Part shown: positions 6,564 through 11,917 of the stretch, in pieces | Numbering within the stretch: position 1 is the first letter of the stretch | Layout of the letters: each line of letters begins with the position of its first letter | Source of the DNA: an uncultured Haemophilus sp. | Lineage (GTDB): Bacteria; Pseudomonadota; Gammaproteobacteria; Enterobacterales; Pasteurellaceae | Assembly (NCBI GenBank): GCA_902481695.1 | Contig: CABSXY010000027.1 | Coordinates: 1 to 13,814 of the forward strand | Direction: 5' to 3' | DNA: 13,814 bases | The notes under the pieces: generated by a model | Database searches by the model: none | What the model saw: only the letters and a program-made list of their open reading frames with translations | What the model was told of the DNA's origin: nothing | Made by a program: the position numbers and the translations under genes

Positions 6564-6590
6564 TTTACTGTATATTATATCAGTTATAAT
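6564..6590 (+). promoter_or_regulatory. recN promoter
   Basis: A perfect -10 TATAAT (6585-6590) and a possible -35 TTTACT (6564-6569) are 15 bp apart, shorter than ideal. Transcription would start near 6597. The LexA box covers the region between the two elements. Confidence 0.6.
6566..6585. promoter_or_regulatory. LexA (SOS) box of recN
   Basis: TACTGTATATTATATCAGTT has the diagnostic CTG-N10-CAG with an all-AT core. recN is a well-known strongly LexA-repressed gene in E. coli, so site and gene support each other. Confidence 0.85.
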
Positions 6591-6606
6591 ATATGGATAT
6601 ACAGTT
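6587..6606. promoter_or_regulatory. Second, degenerate LexA box of recN
   Basis: TAATATATGGATATACAGTT agrees with 15 of 20 positions of the E. coli SOS consensus. The right half (TATACAG) is perfect; the left half lacks CTG. It covers the expected transcription start. E. coli recN also has more than one LexA site. Confidence 0.45.
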
Positions 6607-6619
6607 AAGGAGATTTTTT

Positions 6620-8296
6620 ATGCTAACCCAACTTACCATCAATAATTTTGCAATTGTCCGCCAATTAGAGATTGAATTGGCGAAAGGAATGTCTGTGATC
6701 ACGGGGGAAACCGGCGCCGGGAAATCTATTGCTATTGATGCGTTGGGATTATGTTTGGGGCAGCGTATTGAAACTTCTATGGTTCGAGAAGGGCAGGAAA
6801 GAGCTGAAATTTGCGCGACATTTTTTATTGAACCAACTAACCCCGCTTATCAATGGTTGCAAGAGCAAGAATTGCAAGATCCTGATAACCCCTCCGATTG
6901 TATTCTACGTCGTGTCATTAATGCTGATGGGCGTTCTAAAGCCTTTATCAATAGCACGCCAGTATCGGCTTCCCAATTAAAAGAAATAGGACAACATCTT
7001 ATTCATATTAATGGGCAGCACGCTTCACAATTATTATTGAAAAATGATTATCAGCTTCAGTTGGTGGATACATTTGCACATCACCATGATTTACTCGCAC
7101 AAATGCGAGAAGATTATCGAGTATGGAAAAATCTTCAAACGCAAGTTAAAAATTTCCAACAAAAAGTTGCCGAAAATGAAGCGAAGAAACAACTTTTACA
7201 ATATCAGGTAGAAGAGTTGGATGAGTTTGCCCTTCGTCCAAATGAATATTTAGAATTAGAAGAGGATCAACGTCGTCTATCAAATAGCGAACAGCTGACA
7301 CAGTTATCACAATCAGCCTTACAGCTACTCAGTGAAAATGAGACCGTGAGTATCGATTCTATGCTTTATCGTGCGACGCAGTATATTGATGAATTAAGTG
7401 AGTTAGATCCTCGCTATGCCTCCGTTCAAACAATGTTGAATGATGCACTTATCCAAGTACAAGAGGCAACAAGTGAAGTCCAACATCTTGCATCTCATAT
7501 TGAGCAAGATCCGATGTTATTACAAGAGATTGAGCAGCGTTTAGGTCAAGCTTTACAACTTGCACGCAAGCACAATGTGAAACCTGAAGAGTTGGTGGAA
7601 TGGCATCAAAAATTAAAAGCAGAATTGACCGCACTTTTAGATTTTTCAGAAAGTGAAGAACGTCTAATTCTAGAAGAAAAAGCCGCCTTTGAGAAAATGC
7701 AACATACAGCTAAACAATTACATGAAAGTCGTAGCCAAGCTGCAGAGAAATTAGCACAACAGGTTACACATTCTATCAAAGGGCTTGCAATGGAAAATGC
7801 CGAGTTTTTCATTGAAGTGAATTCAGATTTAACTAAAGTAGCGGCAAATGGGGCAGATAATATCGTCTTTACTTTACGCAGTAATCTAGGACAGCAGGCA
7901 CAACCGCTAGCAAAAGTGGCATCAGGTGGTGAGCTTTCTCGTATTTCATTAGCGATTCAAGTCTTAACATCAGATCAATCAGCGATTCCAACGTTAATTT
8001 TTGATGAAGTAGATGTTGGGATTAGCGGTAAAACGGCGAGCGTGGTCGGTAAATTGTTGCGCCAATTAGGCGATAAATGCCAAGTGCTTTGTGTAACCCA
8101 TTTACCACAAGTGGCATGCCATGGGCATCATCAATTTAATGTAGAGAAATTTACCGTTGATGATAAAACTGAAACTAAAATGACCGCACTTTCTCAAGAA
8201 GAACGCGTTTCAGCTCTTGCAAGATTACTCGGTGGCAGTGAAATTACAGAGCTTGCCTTGGCGAATGCGCAAGAAATGTTGGATTTAGTGAAGTAG
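6620..8296 (+). CDS. recN: DNA repair protein RecN
   Basis: RecN is an SMC-like ATPase that acts in recombinational repair of double-strand breaks. The 558-residue protein (553 in E. coli) has Walker A GETGAGKS at 29-36, a conserved HINGQHASQ segment, a long coiled-coil middle region rich in Glu, Gln and Leu, the ABC signature ASGGELSR starting at residue 434, Walker B TLIFDEVDVG (Asp462, Glu463), and the switch segment VTHLPQVA. All catalytic parts are intact. The frame is open to an ATG at 6593, but AAGGAGA lies 6 bases before the ATG at 6620, and the earlier ATG overlaps the second LexA site. Regulation by LexA is predicted. Confidence 0.97.
   Translation: MLTQLTINNFAIVRQLEIELAKGMSVITGETGAGKSIAIDALGLCLGQRIETSMVREGQERAEICATFFIEPTNPAYQWLQEQELQDPDNPSDCILRRVINADGRSKAFINSTPVSASQLKEIGQHLIHINGQHASQLLLKNDYQLQLVDTFAHHHDLLAQMREDYRVWKNLQTQVKNFQQKVAENEAKKQLLQYQVEELDEFALRPNEYLELEEDQRRLSNSEQLTQLSQSALQLLSENETVSIDSMLYRATQYIDELSELDPRYASVQTMLNDALIQVQEATSEVQHLASHIEQDPMLLQEIEQRLGQALQLARKHNVKPEELVEWHQKLKAELTALLDFSESEERLILEEKAAFEKMQHTAKQLHESRSQAAEKLAQQVTHSIKGLAMENAEFFIEVNSDLTKVAANGADNIVFTLRSNLGQQAQPLAKVASGGELSRISLAIQVLTSDQSAIPTLIFDEVDVGISGKTASVVGKLLRQLGDKCQVLCVTHLPQVACHGHHQFNVEKFTVDDKTETKMTALSQEERVSALARLLGGSEITELALANAQEMLDLVK
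7628..7636 (-). repeat. DNA uptake signal core within recN
   Basis: Perfect ACCGCACTT in the coiled-coil region; it encodes part of ELTALLDF. Confidence 0.9.
8183..8191 (-). repeat. Second DNA uptake signal core within recN
   Basis: Perfect ACCGCACTT near the 3' end of recN; it encodes part of MTALSQEE. recN thus carries two cores. Confidence 0.9.
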
Positions 8297-8356
8297 ATGA
8301 ATTTTGCCTGAAAGCTTATTTTCTTGTCACATTTCAAAAATACTTGATAGGAATGC

Positions 8357-8384
8357 TTGCTTATTAGTCAAAAAAGCGTATTAT
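8357..8384 (+). promoter_or_regulatory. metK promoter
   Basis: TTGCTT (8357-8362) and TATTAT (8379-8384) are separated by 16 bp. Transcription would start near 8391, inside the Met boxes, leaving a leader of about 33 bases. Confidence 0.55.
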
Positions 8385-8408
8385 AGCCGTCTATACGTCA
8401 ATACATCC
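8385..8408. promoter_or_regulatory. Three tandem MetJ boxes upstream of metK
   Basis: Three adjoining 8-mers resemble the Met box AGACGTCT: AGCCGTCT (7 of 8), ATACGTCA (6 of 8) and ATACATCC (5 of 8). MetJ with S-adenosylmethionine binds tandem boxes cooperatively, so the product of metK would repress its own gene. The array starts directly after the -10. Confidence 0.7.
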
Positions 8409-8423
8409 AAAAGAAGAGAACTT

Positions 8424-9578
8424 ATGTCTAGCTATTTATTTACTTCTGAATCCGTTTCAGAAGGACATCCAGATAAGATTGCCGATCAAATTTCTGATGC
8501 GGTACTTGATGAAATTTTAAAACAAGATCCTAAAGCTCGTGTGGCTTGCGAAACCTATGTAAAAACAGGGATGGCGTTAGTCGGTGGTGAAATTACGACA
8601 TCAGCATGGGTTGATATTGAAAACCTTACTCGCCAAGTGATTTGTGATATTGGCTATAAACACTCAGAAATGGGTTTTGATGGCAATTCTTGTGCGGTAT
8701 TAAATGCGATTGGCAAACAGTCATCGGATATTAATCAAGGTGTGGATCGTGAGAATCCATTGGATCAAGGTGCAGGTGACCAAGGGATCATGTTTGGTTA
8801 TGCAACAAATGAAACCGAAGTCTTGATGCCAGCCGCGATTACTTATGCGCATCGTTTAATGGAAAAACAAGCTGAAGTACGTAAAAGCGGTAAACTAGCA
8901 TGGTTACGCCCTGATGCGAAAAGCCAAGTCACTTTAAAATACGAAGATAACAAAATCGTGGGCGTGGATGCCGTTGTTCTTTCTACACAACACAGTGAAG
9001 AAGTGTCACAAAAAGAAATTTACGAAGGTGTGATGGAAGAAATCATCAAGCCAATTCTGCCAAGTGAATGGTTATCTCAACAAACAAAATATTTCATTAA
9101 CCCAACTGGTCGTTTTGTGATTGGTGGCCCAATGGGCGACTGTGGCTTAACGGGGCGTAAAATCATTGTCGATACATACGGTGGTGCGGCTCGTCATGGT
9201 GGTGGCGCATTTTCTGGTAAAGATCCATCAAAAGTAGACCGTTCAGCGGCTTATGCAGCACGTTATGTGGCAAAAAATATCGTTGCGGCTGGCCTTGCAG
9301 ATCGTTGTGAAATTCAACTTTCTTATGCAATTGGTGTGGCAGAGCCAACTTCTATCATGGTAGAAACCTTTGGTACAGGAAAAGTATCAAACGAAGTATT
9401 GGTTAAGTTAGTGCGTGAATTCTTTGATTTACGCCCTTATGGTTTAATTAAAATGTTAAATTTAATTCAACCAATCTATCGCCAAACTGCCGCGTATGGA
9501 CACTTCGGTCGTGAACAGTTCCCATGGGAAAAAGTAGATCGCGCTGAAGAGTTACGTGCAGCAGCAGGTCTAAAATAA
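8424..9578 (+). CDS. metK: S-adenosylmethionine synthetase (methionine adenosyltransferase)
   Basis: MetK joins methionine and ATP to give S-adenosylmethionine, the main methyl donor. The 384-residue length equals that of E. coli. Visible signatures are GHPDK at 14-18 (ATP and metal), GAGDQGIMFGYA at 116-127, and GGGAFSGKD at 259-267, the phosphate-binding loop, followed by KVDRSAAYAARY. The frame runs upstream to 8304 without a stop, but the homologous N-terminus MSSYLFTSESVSEGHPDK starts at 8424, after a purine-rich AAGAAGAGAA. The gene has its own promoter and terminator and is probably monocistronic, under predicted MetJ control. Confidence 0.98.
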   Translation: MSSYLFTSESVSEGHPDKIADQISDAVLDEILKQDPKARVACETYVKTGMALVGGEITTSAWVDIENLTRQVICDIGYKHSEMGFDGNSCAVLNAIGKQSSDINQGVDRENPLDQGAGDQGIMFGYATNETEVLMPAAITYAHRLMEKQAEVRKSGKLAWLRPDAKSQVTLKYEDNKIVGVDAVVLSTQHSEEVSQKEIYEGVMEEIIKPILPSEWLSQQTKYFINPTGRFVIGGPMGDCGLTGRKIIVDTYGGAARHGGGAFSGKDPSKVDRSAAYAARYVAKNIVAAGLADRCEIQLSYAIGVAEPTSIMVETFGTGKVSNEVLVKLVREFFDLRPYGLIKMLNLIQPIYRQTAAYGHFGREQFPWEKVDRAEELRAAAGLK

Positions 9579-9598
9579 GTAAATTACATGTATATGAT

Positions 9599-9623
9599 AA
9601 AAACCGCTAATTTAGCGGTTTTT
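9599..9623 (+). terminator. Terminator after metK
   Basis: AAAAACCGCTA (9599-9609) pairs with TAGCGGTTTTT (9613-9623) around a 3-base loop. The run of T residues in the right arm serves as the tail. It begins 20 bases after the metK stop and ends 11 bases before the first sprT ATG. Confidence 0.9.
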
Positions 9624-9634
9624 GTTTACTTAGT

Positions 9635-10147
9635 ATGATGATGTCATCTCAAACTCAGTTTCGGCATTTAAAAATGCAGGTGCAACGCAAGCTTGCAGAA
9701 ACATTACAACTCGCTGAAAATCACTTTCAACGGAAATTTCCTATTCCGACAATCAGTTATGACTTGCGAGGTGTAAAGGCCGGCGTTGCATACTTGCAGA
9801 AAAATGAGATTAAATTTAACCGCACTTTGCTACTCGAGAACTCAGATGAATTTATTCATCAGGTTGTTCCCCATGAATTAGCCCATCTTATTGTGTATCA
9901 AGTATTTGGGCGAGTGAAACCGCATGGACAGGAATGGCAAGCGGTGATGACGCAGTTATTCAATCTTCCGGCTAATACTTGCCATCAATTCGATGTGGAA
10001 AGTGTACAGGGTAAAATGTTTGCTTATCAATGCGAATGTCAGACCCATTATTTAACGATTCGTCGGCATAATCGCATTCAACGCGATAAAATTGCCTATT
10101 TATGTCGAAAATGTCAGGGAAAATTGGTTTTTCATAGTGAAAATTAA
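9635..10147 (+). CDS. sprT: SprT-family zinc metalloprotease-like protein
   Basis: The protein has 170 residues, near the 165 of E. coli SprT. It has the zinc-metallopeptidase motif HELAH at 80-84, a further likely ligand His97 in KPHGQEW, and a C-terminal zinc ribbon (Cys133, Cys135, Cys157, Cys160) after RRHNRIQR. The fold relates to the SprT domain of eukaryotic Spartan, a DNA-protein crosslink protease; the role of the bacterial protein is poorly defined. In E. coli sprT also lies close to metK. Three in-frame ATGs (9635, 9638, 9641) are possible starts and none has a visible ribosome-binding site; alignment with E. coli SprT from memory argues against the later Met14. How it is transcribed is unclear, because the metK terminator lies directly upstream. 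Confidence 0.9.
   Translation: MMMSSQTQFRHLKMQVQRKLAETLQLAENHFQRKFPIPTISYDLRGVKAGVAYLQKNEIKFNRTLLLENSDEFIHQVVPHELAHLIVYQVFGRVKPHGQEWQAVMTQLFNLPANTCHQFDVESVQGKMFAYQCECQTHYLTIRRHNRIQRDKIAYLCRKCQGKLVFHSEN
9819..9827 (-). repeat. DNA uptake signal core within sprT
   Basis: Perfect ACCGCACTT; it encodes part of FNRTLLLEN. Confidence 0.9.
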
Positions 10148-10156
10148 TGAGTGCTG

Positions 10157-10165
10157 TGATATATT
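10157..10165 (+). promoter_or_regulatory. Extended -10 promoter of the Opa-like gene
   Basis: TGATATATT fits the extended -10 form TGnTATAAT with one mismatch. There is no good -35, as allowed for this class. Transcription would start near 10172, giving a leader of about 29 bases. Confidence 0.4.
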
Positions 10166-10200
10166 CGTAATGTTTTCAATCAAATAACAGGGGTTATCCA

Positions 10201-10719
10201 ATGAAAAAATCATTATTAGCTATCGTTGTCGGTGCATTAGCGGTTGCTTCAACAGCAAACGCAGGTTTATATGCAGAAGGTGATCTAGGTCTTTCAAGAA
10301 CTAAATTAAGCAATGGTGGTTCAAGCAAAACTAAAGTTGAACCTCGTGTTGCAGTAGGTTACAAATTAGGTAATATGCGTGTAGCAGGTGATTATACTCA
10401 TCACGGCAACTTCCAAGGTACTAAAGTTCAAGGTTTAGGTGCGACAGTATTCTATGACTTCGATACCAATTCTCAAATTGAACCTTATGTTGGTGCTCGT
10501 CTTGCGGCAAACCGTTTCAAATTTGAAGAGCGTGCGGATCAACGCTATAAAAGCTCTTCTGAAACCAAAGTGGGTTATGGTGTAGTTGCGGGTGCTAAAT
10601 ATAAATTAGCAGAAAAAGTGTATGCAAACGGTGGTTTAGAATATAACCGTTTAGGTAGCTTTGACGATACTAAAGTGAATAACTATGGCGCTAAAGTGGG
10701 CGTAGGTTACGAATTCTAA
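10201..10719 (+). CDS. Opa-like (opacity family) outer-membrane beta-barrel protein
   Basis: The 172-residue precursor starts with a clear signal peptide, MKKSLLAIVVGALAVASTANA, probably cut after residue 21. The mature chain of about 151 residues alternates short amphipathic strands with polar loops (GLYAEGDLGLS, VEPRVAVGYKLG, GLGATVFYDFD, IEPYVGARLAANRF, VGYGVVAGAKYKL, VYANGGLEYNRLG) and ends GAKVGVGYEF with the terminal Phe recognised by the BAM machinery. This fits an eight-stranded barrel of the opacity/OmpA-like superfamily. H. influenzae has, as I recall, an Opa homologue after metK and sprT. Function is unknown: adhesion or membrane integrity are possible. No phase-variation repeats are seen. 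AGGGG precedes the ATG. The gene ends in an uptake-sequence terminator. Confidence 0.85.
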   Translation: MKKSLLAIVVGALAVASTANAGLYAEGDLGLSRTKLSNGGSSKTKVEPRVAVGYKLGNMRVAGDYTHHGNFQGTKVQGLGATVFYDFDTNSQIEPYVGARLAANRFKFEERADQRYKSSSETKVGYGVVAGAKYKLAEKVYANGGLEYNRLGSFDDTKVNNYGAKVGVGYEF

Positions 10720-10730
10720 TTTCCCTTTTG

Positions 10731-10760
10731 AAAAGTGCGGTTGATTTTCACCGCACTTTT
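10731..10760 (+). terminator. Terminator made of an inverted uptake-sequence pair after the Opa-like gene
   Basis: AAAAGTGCGGT (10731-10741) pairs perfectly with ACCGCACTTTT (10750-10760) around an 8-base loop, followed by a T-rich tail. Both arms carry a full uptake core. It begins 12 bases after the stop codon. Confidence 0.9.
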
Positions 10761-10797
10761 TCTTTTGGATGTGAAAATTTGTATCGGGCTAATCTAT

Positions 10798-10826
10798 TTG
10801 TGATTAATTCATGTAGCAGTTACAAT
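10798..10826 (+). promoter_or_regulatory. Promoter of the YffB-like gene
   Basis: TTGTGA (10798-10803) and TACAAT (10821-10826) are separated by exactly 17 bp. Transcription would start near 10833. The -10 overlaps the left arm of the hairpin at 10824-10851. Confidence 0.5.
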
Positions 10827-10851
10827 CCTCGTTCTAAATGAATTGAGGATT
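10824..10851 (+). terminator. Hairpin with T-rich tail upstream of the YffB-like gene
   Basis: AATCCTC (10824-10830) pairs with GAGGATT (10845-10851); an inner TTC/GAA pairing is also possible. The T-rich TTTTATTTTT follows, giving a terminator-like shape only 22 bases before the ATG. It could stop read-through from the left or belong to a short transcript. It would not form in full in an mRNA started at the overlapping promoter. Confidence 0.45.
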
Positions 10852-10873
10852 TTTTATTTTTAGAGGTGAGAAT

Positions 10874-11218
10874 ATGATTATCGTTTATGGCATTAAAAAC
10901 TGTGATACAGTGAAAAAAGCATTGAAGTGGCTAACTGAACATAATATTCAACATAAATTACATGATTATCGTGTGGATGGATTAGATACTCAATTCTTAC
11001 AACAAGCAGAAACCCAATTTGGTTGGGAAAATTTAGTCAATAAACGTAGTACAACTTGGCGTAATCTTGATGAAAATGTGAAAAATACACTCTCAAAATC
11101 TACCGCACTTTCCGTATTAGCTGAAAATCCAACATTAATCAAACGCCCGATTATTTTGCAAGATGGTAAGGCATTGATTGGGTTCAACGAAAAAGAATAT
11201 ATTGCAGCATTTAAGTAG
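10874..11218 (+). CDS. ArsC/Spx-family thioredoxin-fold protein, YffB type
   Basis: The 114-residue cytoplasmic protein is close to E. coli YffB in length and sequence: IYGIKNCDTVKKA is the N-terminal thioredoxin-fold strand, turn and helix with the single conserved Cys10, HDYRVDGLD and WENLVNKRSTTWR follow, and LIKRPII puts the conserved Arg at residue 91. The fold is that of arsenate reductase ArsC and the regulator Spx. YffB is thought to act as a glutathione-dependent thiol reductase; arsenate reduction has not been shown for this subgroup, so the name arsC would be misleading. AGAGGTGAGA before the ATG is a good ribosome-binding site. In other Pasteurellaceae I recall it next to dapE; that partner is absent here. 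Confidence 0.88.
   Translation: MIIVYGIKNCDTVKKALKWLTEHNIQHKLHDYRVDGLDTQFLQQAETQFGWENLVNKRSTTWRNLDENVKNTLSKSTALSVLAENPTLIKRPIILQDGKALIGFNEKEYIAAFK
11102..11110 (-). repeat. DNA uptake signal core within the YffB-like gene
   Basis: Perfect ACCGCACTT; it encodes part of KSTALSV. No further core is seen from here to the end of the window. Confidence 0.9.
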
Positions 11219-11298
11219 TATTAAAGTGGAGAATTTATTTTTACTTGTTTATCTACTTATTAGAACTACTAATTTTGATTAAAAAAGGAAATATAAAA

Positions 11299-11739
11299 AT
11301 GAATAATGAACAACAAAATGAACAGTAAAAAGCCATACGACGTTTTTTTATTGGGAGTTTTTTTATTGCATTAGTATGCGCAGTCGTCGTTGATTTATTT
11401 CTTGCTTCAATGGATGGCAGCTCATCAGATGACGTGGTATGGGTATTTTTTTATACTTTTTTTATCGTATTTATACCTAGTGCGATTACAACGTTTGTTT
11501 TTTACATCACTCAGGAAAAAGCAAGTCGCTATTATGGGCGGTATTTATTGGTGGCATTTTTTATGCCTTTTTTAATCCCTATTATTGTCGGATTATTTTT
11601 GCATTTTGTTGATTTAAACTGGGATAGCACTATTGATACAATTATAGGCACTTATTTTTTATTAGGCCTTCCTTGTACTATTTTGGGGATAGTTCAGTTG
11701 GTGCTGGCTGTAGTATGTTTACCAGAAATGCATAAGTAA
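11299..11739 (+). pseudogene. Small membrane protein gene interrupted by an in-frame stop
   Basis: An ATG at 11299 with AAGGAA about 8-10 bases upstream opens MNNEQQNEQ, then meets TAA at 11326-11328. The same frame goes on without a break to a stop at 11737-11739 and encodes a further 136 residues: KAIRRFFIGSFFIAL, then about four hydrophobic helices (including FFYTFFIVFIPSAITTFVFYI, YLLVAFFMPFLIPIIVGLFL and GTYFLLGLPCTILGIVQLVL) with a charged QEKASRYYGR loop. The polar start, the basic KAIRR turn and the first helix look like one protein cut by a single nonsense codon. The next in-frame ATG (11410) would lose the first helix and has no clear ribosome-binding site. I do not recognise the family. 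It may be a recent pseudogene or a sequencing error. Confidence 0.7.
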
Positions 11740-11917
11740 ATAGTCATCTTTTAACCTTGTCTTTTGCACTTGATAAGAATAAGATTCATTACAGTATTGT
11801 TACAATCTCAATCATTGATGTGATAAATGTTTCATAACAGTTGCTTATTTATTTGAAAGATTTTATGTGGTTGAATTGTGGTTTTTATGACTCAAGCGCC
11901 AAAACAAAGGATTGATT
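11740..11917. other. Gap before the TonB receptor gene, no gene seen
   Basis: This 178-base AT-rich stretch holds no credible ORF or strong terminator. Possible elements for the receptor gene are TTACAA (11800-11805) with ATAAAT 17 bp later, and a weak CRP-like TGTGA-N6-TTTCA at 11819-11834. No FNR, Fur or copper-regulator site is clear. AAAGGA (11906-11911) is the ribosome-binding site of the next gene. Confidence 0.4.

Noticed and set aside
10201..10719. Phase-variable Opa of the neisserial kind
   Set aside because: No CTCTT or other short tandem repeat is present in or before the signal-peptide region.
11299..11460. Programmed frameshift or stop-codon recoding in the interrupted membrane gene
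   Set aside because: The stop is TAA with no recoding signal that I can see, the frame is the same on both sides, and the alternative ATG at 11318 lacks a ribosome-binding site. A plain nonsense change is simpler.
11819..11834. CRP site before the TonB receptor
   Set aside because: Only TGTGA is good; the other half (TTTCA) is poor and no promoter is clearly spaced from it.
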